Shown here piece after piece: positions 8,373 through 16,081 of a DNA stretch of 60,855 bases. How positions within the stretch are numbered: the stretch's first letter is position 1; each line of letters starts with the position of its first letter. The DNA is from Saprospiraceae bacterium (lineage in GTDB: Bacteria > Bacteroidota > Bacteroidia > Chitinophagales > Saprospiraceae). Both the position numbers and the translations under genes were made by a program. The notes beneath the pieces were generated by a model, which did no database searches, was not told where the DNA came from, and saw only the letters and a program-made list of their open reading frames with translations. The stretch spans positions 1 through 60,855 of the forward strand of contig BQJU01000042.1 in NCBI GenBank assembly GCA_021604865.1, read 5' to 3'.

Positions 8373-9845
8373 ATGCCGAGTACACTAAATTTTAAAAGGC
8401 CTGATGTGTATATTCAGGAAATTAGCAAGTTTCCGCCCTCTGTTGCACAGGTGGAAACGGCTATCCCGGCCTTTATTGGCCATACTGAATTTGCACGAAA
8501 GGATGGAGAGGACCTCTCTTTTAGGCCGACGCGAATTTCATCCTTTCTCGAATACGAACAATTTTATGGGGGACCCCAACCGGAAGAAAATCTGGTGGTT
8601 GCCATCGATGATACCACAGATCTCAGAGGAGATGTGATCAATCGGTCAATCACTGCAAAATTTATTGATTCCGCAGGGCCACGTTCCAAACACAATATGT
8701 TCTATTCGCTACAGATTTATTTCGCAAATGGTGGAGGTCCTTGTTACATTGTATCAGTAGGCGGATATTCAGAAACCATCGGAGCTGAAATTCCCATTTC
8801 TGAGGGAACTACCCAAATCTTTGGAAATGCACTAACTGCTTTGAGAAAGGAGGATGAGCCCACGCTGTATATTGTGCCCGAAGGGCAGGGAATGTCATTG
8901 GTGAATCATACAACGGTGATTACGGCAATGCTCAGTGAATGTGCGGAACTTCAAGATCGTTTTGTCATCGCTGATGTACATAATGATGGAAGCTCCCTGG
9001 TCACGTCTGGTCAGCTGAACGATGTGATTAAGGTTTTTAGAGATGAACTTCCGATCACCAAAGATGTACTCAAGTACGGAGCGCTGTATTTTCCTAATAT
9101 CAAGTCGGTATTTAATTATCAAACTAAAGATGGGACCGTAAAGATTCAACATAATGTCAATGGCGAGACCGGTGCCGGCGATTTGAATGATAAACTTAAA
9201 GATGATCCACAACTTGACAAGGCTTTGGTAGCCCAGATAGATGCTGCCATCGATGCTTTTACGATCAACCTACCTCCGAGTCCCGGTATGGCTGGCATTT
9301 ATGCCAGAGTAGACAACGCAAGGGGAGTCTGGAAAGCACCTGCCAATGTAAGTGTTTTCGGAATCAACGGCTTGACTTTCAAAGTCACCGATGAAATGCA
9401 CAATGGTTTGAATGTAGATGTCAATGCGGGCAAATCCGTAAATGCTATCCGAACCTTTACCGGCAGAGGTACCCTCGTCTGGGGCGCCAGAACTTTGGCC
9501 GGCAATGACAATGAATGGCGTTACATCTCCGTGCGTCGCTTTTTCAATATGGTGGAAGAATCGGTTAAAAAAGCCACCAATCAGTTCGTTTTTGAACCCA
9601 ATGATGCCAATACCTGGGCGAAAGTTAGAGCAATGATTGAGAATTTCCTCTTGCTGCAATGGAGAGCTGGTGCGCTGGCCGGTGCCGTTCCAGAACACGC
9701 ATTTTTTGTCAAGGTAGGTTTGGGAGCTACAATGACGGCTATGGATATTTTAGAGGGTCGGCTGATTGTTGAAATTGGTATGGCAGTAGTCCGTCCTGCG
9801 GAATTTATCATTCTCAAATTTTCTCACAAAATGCAGGAATCCTAA
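8373..9845 (+). CDS. eCIS contractile sheath protein 1
   Basis: This 490-residue protein is of the phage tail sheath family (T4 gp18-like, Afp2-4). The N terminus carries RPDVYIQEISKFPPSVAQVE and TAIPAFIGHTE. The middle has NGGGPCYIVSVGGY. The conserved C terminus has RGTLVWGARTLAGNDNEWRY, FVFEPNDANTWAKVRAMIE and VGLGATMTAMDILEG. Subunits stack as rings around the tube and contract to drive it. It is paralogous to the 468-residue sheath at 48384, most strongly in the last ~150 residues. About 35 bases follow before the next gene. Confidence 0.95.
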   Translation: MPSTLNFKRPDVYIQEISKFPPSVAQVETAIPAFIGHTEFARKDGEDLSFRPTRISSFLEYEQFYGGPQPEENLVVAIDDTTDLRGDVINRSITAKFIDSAGPRSKHNMFYSLQIYFANGGGPCYIVSVGGYSETIGAEIPISEGTTQIFGNALTALRKEDEPTLYIVPEGQGMSLVNHTTVITAMLSECAELQDRFVIADVHNDGSSLVTSGQLNDVIKVFRDELPITKDVLKYGALYFPNIKSVFNYQTKDGTVKIQHNVNGETGAGDLNDKLKDDPQLDKALVAQIDAAIDAFTINLPPSPGMAGIYARVDNARGVWKAPANVSVFGINGLTFKVTDEMHNGLNVDVNAGKSVNAIRTFTGRGTLVWGARTLAGNDNEWRYISVRRFFNMVEESVKKATNQFVFEPNDANTWAKVRAMIENFLLLQWRAGALAGAVPEHAFFVKVGLGATMTAMDILEGRLIVEIGMAVVRPAEFIILKFSHKMQES

Positions 9846-9888
9846 GTCTTTCACCTTTTTGATTAACCCTGTTTAAAATTTGATAATT

Positions 9889-10839
9889 ATGGCTAAAAAA
9901 CAGAATACAGGTACCACCAATGATGAAGAGAATCTTAATACTGCTCCTGAAGCACAAACCACTTCATCAGAGGGAACTACAAATGCCAATGATCCCAGTA
10001 ATTCCAATCCCATTGATCAGGTTGGGGATCGATTTGAAGAGTACAATGATCAATTGGTAGAGCATGATATTCCTAATGCGGTGAGCGATAAGAATGCCAA
10101 GGAAACTGACCACGAGAGCGCACAGTATCTCGAGAATTACAAAATATGTTTTTACAATGAGGCAAAGGATACACTTAAAGAGTACAACAGTATCCAAAAC
10201 CGTATCAGTACTACTCTTGCAAAGGATGCCGCTATTGTACGTACCGAAGTCGATTCATCCGTTACATTTTATCAGGATCTGGTAACAGCACTTACGGCGG
10301 CTACTGCAGCAATTAAGGCAGCCAAACTGAAAAGCAATGCAGCCGATGATGCCGCCTCTATTGTTGATGATGCCCGTTTTGATTCTACTTATTCTGAAGA
10401 ATACAAGGCTTTAAAAGAGGGCGTGGCGACCTTTGACACCGAAGTTGATGCTATCGTCAAAAAGGCAGATGAGGTAAGAGATACAGCAGATAATGCAGTA
10501 GAAGCAGCCGTCAAAGTTCATGGCATTGCAGGTTTTTCTAATGTGGATGGACTACAACCGGCTGGTGAAAACATGAAAAATGGGGTGAACCTTTTACAAG
10601 TTAATATTAACGGAAATGTTTCTAGTTCACTAGAAAAAAAGACCCTGGCTCAGGGGGAACTCACTACCGCTTTAGAAAATACCAGCCAGTCTGATCATAA
10701 TTTGGCTATGGCTGCAATCACCGTTGTTGGATTGGAGGAGACTTCAGAATTTGTACAAACTCCGGCAGATCCCAAACCAAATATGACTCTGGACGATATC
10801 AGCAAAAAAGTTGAAGAGACCTTTCTAAATCAGCAATAA
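9889..10839 (+). CDS. Helical unknown protein 1 between sheath and tube genes
   Basis: This 316-residue protein begins MAKKQNTGTTNDEENLN. The first ~85 residues are Asn/Thr/Ser/Glu-rich and probably disordered. The rest is rich in Ala, Asp, Glu and Lys with long predicted helices (TALTAATAAIKAAKLKSN, VDAIVKKADEVRDTADNAVE), consistent with coiled coil. No family was recognised. A TTG at 9880 would give three extra residues, but the ATG at 9889 is the natural start. Canonical Afp and PVC clusters have no such gene between sheath and tube. It might be an extra structural protein, chaperone or internal scaffold; this is open. Confidence 0.7.
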   Translation: MAKKQNTGTTNDEENLNTAPEAQTTSSEGTTNANDPSNSNPIDQVGDRFEEYNDQLVEHDIPNAVSDKNAKETDHESAQYLENYKICFYNEAKDTLKEYNSIQNRISTTLAKDAAIVRTEVDSSVTFYQDLVTALTAATAAIKAAKLKSNAADDAASIVDDARFDSTYSEEYKALKEGVATFDTEVDAIVKKADEVRDTADNAVEAAVKVHGIAGFSNVDGLQPAGENMKNGVNLLQVNINGNVSSSLEKKTLAQGELTTALENTSQSDHNLAMAAITVVGLEETSEFVQTPADPKPNMTLDDISKKVEETFLNQQ

Positions 10840-10867
10840 TTCATTTTTTAATCAATGAACTAGAATT

Positions 10868-11863
10868 ATGACTACGCAAACTATAGCCCTTTCTCCGGAT
10901 TCGTCTCAGGATTATATCGATCGGCTGGAAGCCATGCTTGCTGAAGCCGAACGCAACCTGACTCAGACTTCCAGGAGGGAATCGGGTTACCAAAAAAATT
11001 ATGACGATGCAAAAAAATGGAAAGAGGCCCTTCATACATACCTCACCAATATCGTCACTACCTTTGAATTAGCCAGGAATGCAAAAGACCTGCTAAATAG
11101 CATGAAGGTCAACGCAACTTGTGTTGGTCAAAATCTCGACTGGACTGTCATTTCAATTGAAAAATTGGTCCAGTTTGTGAAAGAAGCTGCAGAAGAAACA
11201 GATCAATTACGGGCAATGAAGAAACATCTGATGGATCAGATAGCTTGTTTAAATAGCCCGGTTTTGACAACCAATCCACCGGGTAATTCTTTGATGAATC
11301 TGTTAAAGGATCTTCAGCAAAAGACAAGTGAGGCGCTAGTCTATTGGCTCAATGCGATCACCAAAGTACTCGATGTCTTGAAAATAGCTGATAAATTAAA
11401 ACTTTCAATAGTCGGCGTTCCCAAGACAAAGAATACAGAGGCAATCAACGGCATTATCATGGACCTTAATGAGATGATCAATCTGCTGAAAGATGGCACT
11501 AAATCCTACTGGAAACCACTGGAATGGACTTTCCCCGATTCCGATTGTGGAGCTCCACCGGCCGAAGGTCCCGAATGCTCCATTCCAATTCCTTGTTTGA
11601 TGATTGATCAGGTTGTTGTTACAGATCCAGCATTGTTGTCATCATTGTCAACCAATCCTGGCAAGAAAGAAGACGGCAGTTGCAAAAACAAATATTTTTT
11701 AAGGTTGCGGGAAAAACATAGTAATGCCATTGAATGGGAAAATTATTGGAAGGCATTGCTGGAAGAAGCACGTCAGAAAAAGAATGACGCCCTTTCCCAA
11801 CGCAATGCGATTAATAAGGGTTTGGTGGCAGCCAAAGCGGCTAAAGTAAGTTTGAGATCATAG
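10868..11863 (+). CDS. Helical unknown protein 2 between sheath and tube genes
   Basis: This 331-residue, mostly helical protein has no signal peptide. The N-terminal ~240 residues look like a helical bundle (DYIDRLEAMLAEAERNL, IEKLVQFVKEAAEETDQLRA). Then comes a Cys/Pro-rich linker (SDCGAPPAEGPECSIPIPC), and a last helical stretch ending in LVAAKAAKVSLRS. Six or so cysteines cluster in the C-terminal half. No family was recognised, and I see no clear alignment with the preceding gene beyond shared helical character. It is 28 bases after that gene and 34 before tube 1, so all are probably one operon. Confidence 0.7.
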   Translation: MTTQTIALSPDSSQDYIDRLEAMLAEAERNLTQTSRRESGYQKNYDDAKKWKEALHTYLTNIVTTFELARNAKDLLNSMKVNATCVGQNLDWTVISIEKLVQFVKEAAEETDQLRAMKKHLMDQIACLNSPVLTTNPPGNSLMNLLKDLQQKTSEALVYWLNAITKVLDVLKIADKLKLSIVGVPKTKNTEAINGIIMDLNEMINLLKDGTKSYWKPLEWTFPDSDCGAPPAEGPECSIPIPCLMIDQVVVTDPALLSSLSTNPGKKEDGSCKNKYFLRLREKHSNAIEWENYWKALLEEARQKKNDALSQRNAINKGLVAAKAAKVSLRS

Positions 11864-11897
11864 AAAAAAATTATTTATCCATTACAATTGAATAAAA

Positions 11898-12350
11898 ATG
11901 GCAGATTATCCTCTTCCTAAATTTCATTTTCAGGTTGATTGGGGCGGAACCAAGATTGGTTTCACCGAGGTTTCTGGTTTAGACGTGGAAACCGAGGTAA
12001 TTGAGTATCGTCATGGCGCCAGCCCTGAATACAACAAAACTAAGCAGCCGGGACTAATCAAGTATTCTAATATTACGCTGAAGAGAGGCACCTTCAGAAC
12101 GGATAATGAGTATTATGACTGGTGGAAAGAAACCAAATTTTTCCAGGAAGGTGAATCGACAGGCTCTATTTATCGTCGCGATATTACGATTAGTTTGTTG
12201 GATGAAAATCACGCACCCATTGTAGTTTGGAAAGTAAAAAATGCCTGGCCTACCAAGGTTCAGTCTACAGATTTGAAAGCAGACGGCAATGAAGTGGCAA
12301 TCGAATCAATAGAATTGGTCCATGAAGGACTCACTATTCAAAACGAATAA
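11898..12350 (+). CDS. eCIS inner tube protein 1
   Basis: This 150-residue protein is of the T4 gp19-like tube family (Afp1/Afp5, Hcp fold). Diagnostic stretches are PKFHFQVDWGGTKIGFTEVS, GLDVETEVIEYRHGASPEY, the basic LKRGTF, and WKVKNAWPTKVQSTDLKADG followed by VAIESIELVHEGL. Hexameric rings of this protein stack inside the sheath to form the channel or spike shaft. As the better match to the main tube protein, it is likely the abundant one. The second tube gene begins 12 bases later. Confidence 0.95.
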   Translation: MADYPLPKFHFQVDWGGTKIGFTEVSGLDVETEVIEYRHGASPEYNKTKQPGLIKYSNITLKRGTFRTDNEYYDWWKETKFFQEGESTGSIYRRDITISLLDENHAPIVVWKVKNAWPTKVQSTDLKADGNEVAIESIELVHEGLTIQNE

Positions 12351-12362
12351 ATAAGCTGGTAA

Positions 12363-12821
12363 ATGCCTCTAGATTATTTTGCGCCTAATTTTTATTTCAC
12401 GGTGACTTTCCTGGGCCTTGATGGCTTAAGTGCTGAGGATATAAAATTTCAATCGGTTGCCGGCTTGAACGGCCAGATTGAAACAGAATCCATCAAAGAG
12501 GGAGGGGAAAATCGCTTTGAACATGTGGTTCCTACCCGGGCAAAATTTTCAGATCTTATTCTGAAAAGAGGGGTTCTTCGGCCTGACCAATCAGGGGTAA
12601 CGGAATGGTGTAAAAAAGCGATCGAACGGCAGATTTATGAACCTTCCGATCTACTTGTCAGCCTGCTGAATGAAAATGCAGAAACCCTGATGCAGTGGAA
12701 AGTGATTCACGCTTATCCTAAAAACTGGAAAATTGGCGATTTAAACGCTGAAAAAGGAGAAGTGTTGGTTGAAGCGGTGGAATTAAACTACAACTATTTT
12801 GAGTTTCAGAATGGAACTTAA
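12363..12821 (+). CDS. eCIS inner tube protein 2, probable tube initiator
   Basis: This 152-residue paralog of the preceding tube protein shows FYFTVTFLGLDGL, FQSVAGLNGQIETES, DLILKRGVLRP, and LMQWKVIHAYPKNWKIGDLN followed by VLVEAVELNYNYFEF. In Afp and PVC the second tube-like protein (Afp5/Pvc5) makes the first ring, joining the tube to the spike and baseplate. Its place next to the DUF5908, LysM and spike genes agrees with that role. The exact role is by analogy. Confidence 0.9.
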   Translation: MPLDYFAPNFYFTVTFLGLDGLSAEDIKFQSVAGLNGQIETESIKEGGENRFEHVVPTRAKFSDLILKRGVLRPDQSGVTEWCKKAIERQIYEPSDLLVSLLNENAETLMQWKVIHAYPKNWKIGDLNAEKGEVLVEAVELNYNYFEFQNGT

Positions 12822-12873
12822 ATAGTAGGGCACCTTGCATAATTTATGAAGTTTAATTTTAAAAATTGAACGT

Positions 12874-13050
12874 ATGTCGCTAGAAATCAGAGAATTACAT
12901 TTTAAAGTTACCATCGATGACGAAGACTCACACCTTAGTCATCCCATACTAGCAGAATTGCAAAAGGACCAGGAGGTACGGGAAAAGGCCCTGCTGAAAG
13001 CTTGCGTAGAACGGGTATTGGAAATTTTAAAAGACCGAAGTGAACCATGA
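12874..13050 (+). CDS. Small DUF5908-like protein of the eCIS
   Basis: This 58-residue protein reads MSLEIRELHFKVTIDDEDSH near its start and ends KACVERVLEILKDRSEP. An 'IRELhf' beta start, an acidic middle and a C-terminal amphipathic helix are the marks of DUF5908 proteins, which sit between the tube and LysM genes in many eCIS clusters (the Afp6 position). Its stop overlaps the next start as ATGA (13047-13050), so the two are translationally coupled. Too short for most gene finders, but position and family fit make it convincing. Confidence 0.85.
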   Translation: MSLEIRELHFKVTIDDEDSHLSHPILAELQKDQEVREKALLKACVERVLEILKDRSEP

Positions 13051-13730
13051 AAGACGGACTAGCAAAAATGACCATATTGGCCTACGACAATCGAACTTTA
13101 ACCGGCAAAGAGGCCAATCGGTTTGACGTCCCCATAAACCCGGAGACTTATTCCAGAAATGTCAAGTTGAAATACGATAAGACCCAGGGGCTGGGATCAC
13201 AGGGAAACAACGAAGAGTTTCTAAGTACCGAGCCAGAGAGCATTAAATTTGACTTTATTTTTGACAACACTGGAACCGTCCAAGGAAACATACTTGATGG
13301 AACTCCTGTCAATGATCAAATAGAGGAATTTCTCAAGGTGACCGCCAGGTTGAACAATGGCAGACACTGTCCCTATCTTCTCAAGATTGTTTGGGGGGAT
13401 CTGGTGTTTAGTTGTCAACTCAATGATGTAGCCATCAATTATACCCTTTTCAATCCTGCTGGTGAACCCATCCGGGCGAAATTGAGCACGACTTTCAATG
13501 AATACCTGCATCCCGTAAAAAGAGTGCAGCAAGAAGATAAGTCTTCTCCTGACCTGACCCATTTGCGAATGGTAAAAGATGAAGACAATCTTCAATTGAT
13601 GACGTATGACATTTACAACGATACCAAGTTGTTGCTGCAGATCGCTAAAGCAAACGGTCTAACCAGCCCTCGATTATTACAGGTAGGTCAGGAACTGCAA
13701 TTTCCACCTATTCAAAAAACTGAAAAATGA
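13047..13730 (+). CDS. LysM-domain baseplate protein (Afp7-like)
   Basis: This 227-residue protein has an N-terminal part with FDVPINPETYSRNVKLKYD, LKFDFIF-type and QIEEFLKVTARLNNGRHCP stretches, which is the eCIS LysM protein pattern. Residues ~178-222 form a LysM-like domain (YDIYNDTKLLLQIAKANGL and LLQVGQELQFPP). In Afp/PVC the homologue clamps the spike and inner tube at the baseplate. It overlaps genes on both sides by ATGA, giving a tight DUF5908-LysM-spike block. Confidence 0.9.
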   Translation: MKDGLAKMTILAYDNRTLTGKEANRFDVPINPETYSRNVKLKYDKTQGLGSQGNNEEFLSTEPESIKFDFIFDNTGTVQGNILDGTPVNDQIEEFLKVTARLNNGRHCPYLLKIVWGDLVFSCQLNDVAINYTLFNPAGEPIRAKLSTTFNEYLHPVKRVQQEDKSSPDLTHLRMVKDEDNLQLMTYDIYNDTKLLLQIAKANGLTSPRLLQVGQELQFPPIQKTEK

Positions 13731-15586
13731 ACAACGATCGGATTATTCAGTCAGAAGCCGTTGTAAAGGGTTGCCGTGACTTTGTGCTTTTATCGGATGG
13801 TAAAGAGATTGATCCTACGATCCAGGTGGTTTCTATCACAGTGAATAAAAAAGTCAACAAAGTCTCTACGGCCAGGATCGTAGTGAAAGATGGAAGCACC
13901 TGTGAGGAAAGTTTCAGTGTTAGCGATAGTGATATTTTCGCCCCAGGCAAAAAAATAGAAATTAAGGCCGGACGTGGAGGACCAGCTACTTTGGTCTTTA
14001 GTGGGCCGATCATTAAAATTTCGGTCAAGGCCAGTTCAAATGGCGCACAATTGACTGTAGAATGTAAAGATGAATGCATCAAAATGACAGTTGGGCGGAA
14101 AAATAAATATTTCAAAGACAAAACAGACAACGAGGTCATTAAAGAAATACTGGGGAGTTATGGATTAGCTGGAAAGCTTGAAAAAAGCAACATCAAGCAC
14201 AAGCAGATAACCCAAAGCAATGCCACCGACTGGGATTTTATTTTATCTCGGGCAGCCTCCATTGGCATGTTGCTGGTCCCCGATGATGGAAAAGTCAATT
14301 TAGTGAGTCCAAATGATAATGGCAAACCGGCTATTTCTCTGATTCATGGTTCTACCGTAGTAGAATTTTCAGCAGAATTGGATGCCAAAGATCAGTACCC
14401 CTCGGTAGAAGCCAGTGCGGAGGGACCAAATGGGGTTGTCAAGGTGAAGACCAGCAGTTCCCCATTACAAGAACTGGGTAATATAGCCGGGACCGTCTTG
14501 TCAAAAGTCCTTGGGCTGGAAAAATTCGACCTGCGCCACGGTGCTCGGCTTCCCAAACAGCAATTGCAAGCCTGGGCAGATTCTACTATGTTGAAAAGCC
14601 GACTAGCCAAAGTAAAAGGAAGTGCAAAGTTTAAAGGCTTCGGAGCGGTAAAACCAGGAGATGTTGTCAGCCTTGGTGGCGTAGGAAAACGCTTTGGTGG
14701 AAACGCTTTTGTTGCTTCCACCACACAGAGTTTTGAACCCGACAGTTGGACCACTTCTGCCGAGTTTGGTTTGGATAAAGGAGACTGGGGTGGCGGAGGT
14801 GGCGGAGGTGGCGGAGGTGGTGAATCAGAAGACCAGTCCCGGGATTTAAACAAGTCAGTTAAGGGTTTGCGTACCGGTAAGGTAATGGGACTGGCCGGAG
14901 CAGATGTTATGGTTTCTATACCAATCATTGGCCCAATCGCAGCCGGTGTTAAAGCTAGGCATGCTGTTTTGGATGCCGGCCCCGATCGAGGAACTTATTG
15001 GCAACCCGAACCAGGCGATGAAGTTATAGTGGGTTTTCTTAATGAAGATCCCAGTCAGGCGGTAGTTCTGGGATGTTTGTTCAACGGAGCTCCACCATTA
15101 TTTAACCCGGCAAATATTTATAAAGGTATTGTATCAAAAAACAACCTTAGGCTGGTTTTTGATGACCTCAAAAAGATTATTACCATTTGGACACCCGATG
15201 GCAATCAGTTGGAGTTAAATGATACTGCCAATACGATTACTTTGAAAGATAAACCGTCGAATGGCAATCGTATCATTATGAATAAAGATGGCATTATCAT
15301 AGAGAGCGGGAAAGATATCATAATGAAGGCTCCCAAAGGAAAAATAACCGTAGATGCCGATAAAAATTGTATTGTAAAAAGTAAAAAGAATCTTTCCCTG
15401 GTAGCCAAGGAAAAAGTGGTGGGTTCAGGACAAAAGGGTTTGGAATTGATGTCTCAAAATAAGATACAAATAAAAGGATCGGAAGTCCATCTTAACCCTC
15501 CGAAGCCACCTAAAAAACCGAAAGAGGAAAAACCAAAAGAAATACCCAAAAAGACAGATAGCGAAGGCGGCGGATTAGTAGCCTAA
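13727..15586 (+). CDS. VgrG-like spike protein (Afp8)
   Basis: This 619-residue protein is a gp27/gp5 fusion. Residues 1 to ~350 form the hub (VVSITVNKKVNKVSTARIVV, IKISVKASSNGAQLTVECKD, QSNATDWDFILSRAASIGML). Next comes a run of 11 glycines (14789-14821). The OB-fold follows (GKVMGLAGADVMVSIPIIGP, TYWQPEPGDEVIVGFLNEDP), then a beta-helix needle (GIIIESGKDIIMKAPKGKIT). The tail is Pro/Lys-rich. It is trimeric in relatives and forms the puncturing spike, on which the PAAR-like tip sits. It overlaps the LysM gene by ATGA and the gp25 gene starts 34 bases later. Confidence 0.95.
   Translation: MNNDRIIQSEAVVKGCRDFVLLSDGKEIDPTIQVVSITVNKKVNKVSTARIVVKDGSTCEESFSVSDSDIFAPGKKIEIKAGRGGPATLVFSGPIIKISVKASSNGAQLTVECKDECIKMTVGRKNKYFKDKTDNEVIKEILGSYGLAGKLEKSNIKHKQITQSNATDWDFILSRAASIGMLLVPDDGKVNLVSPNDNGKPAISLIHGSTVVEFSAELDAKDQYPSVEASAEGPNGVVKVKTSSSPLQELGNIAGTVLSKVLGLEKFDLRHGARLPKQQLQAWADSTMLKSRLAKVKGSAKFKGFGAVKPGDVVSLGGVGKRFGGNAFVASTTQSFEPDSWTTSAEFGLDKGDWGGGGGGGGGGGESEDQSRDLNKSVKGLRTGKVMGLAGADVMVSIPIIGPIAAGVKARHAVLDAGPDRGTYWQPEPGDEVIVGFLNEDPSQAVVLGCLFNGAPPLFNPANIYKGIVSKNNLRLVFDDLKKIITIWTPDGNQLELNDTANTITLKDKPSNGNRIIMNKDGIIIESGKDIIMKAPKGKITVDADKNCIVKSKKNLSLVAKEKVVGSGQKGLELMSQNKIQIKGSEVHLNPPKPPKKPKEEKPKEIPKKTDSEGGGLVA
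14789..14821 (+). repeat. In-frame glycine-codon microsatellite in the spike gene
   Basis: Eleven glycine codons run in a GGT-GGC-GGA 9-base repeat, joining the hub half to the OB-fold half of the spike. Copy changes would keep the frame if whole codons are gained or lost. This would alter linker length only. Confidence 0.9.
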
Positions 15587-15620
15587 TCTATAGTTTTAAC
15601 CAAAAACAGGAAATAAGAAC

Positions 15621-16046
15621 ATGACGGACGATAATGCTTTTTTAGGGACCGGATGGGCTTTTCCACCAGAGTTTGACCACTCCAAGGGAGGCGTAGAGAT
15701 GGTTTCTGCCGAGAAAGATATCAATCAAAGTTTGGAAATATTACTCTTCACCAGTCTTAGAGAAAGGGTCATGCGACCAAATTACGGTTGTAACCTCAAA
15801 GACTACCTGTTTGAGCCTATGAATGCTTCCCTGATTACTTTCGTCCGGGATTTGGTGGAAGATGCGATCCTCTACTTCGAACCCCGTATTCGGGCAGAAA
15901 AGGTGGAAGTAAGTGAATCTGATTCCACTGAAGCGATTTCAGGCCGTCTCATCATCTCGGTGGATTATATTATAAAAAGAACTAATTCGCGCTTCAATTT
16001 TGTGTTTAATTTTTATGCAAATGAAGGCATCGAAGCTCCATTTTAA
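15621..16046 (+). CDS. gp25-like baseplate wedge protein (Afp9)
   Basis: This 141-residue protein is of the GPW/gp25 family. It shows FLGTGWAFPPEFD, VSAEKDINQSLEILLFTSLR, ERVMRPNYGCNLKDYLFEP and FVRDLVEDAILYFEPRI. The RVMRP-x-x-G motif is the family signature. In phage and eCIS particles it belongs to the baseplate ring and helps start sheath assembly. It sits between the spike and the first J-like protein, as in Afp clusters. In Afp the PAAR tip gene follows here; in this cluster it is missing at this place and lies at 47169. Confidence 0.93.
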   Translation: MTDDNAFLGTGWAFPPEFDHSKGGVEMVSAEKDINQSLEILLFTSLRERVMRPNYGCNLKDYLFEPMNASLITFVRDLVEDAILYFEPRIRAEKVEVSESDSTEAISGRLIISVDYIIKRTNSRFNFVFNFYANEGIEAPF

Positions 16047-16081
16047 AATTTGTTTTTGACCAAGCATATTATTTAAATTTC

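Noticed and set aside
14392-14928. 178-codon minus-strand frame with a proline run
   Set aside because: It is the reverse reading of the glycine-codon run in the spike gene; the spike frame is well supported.
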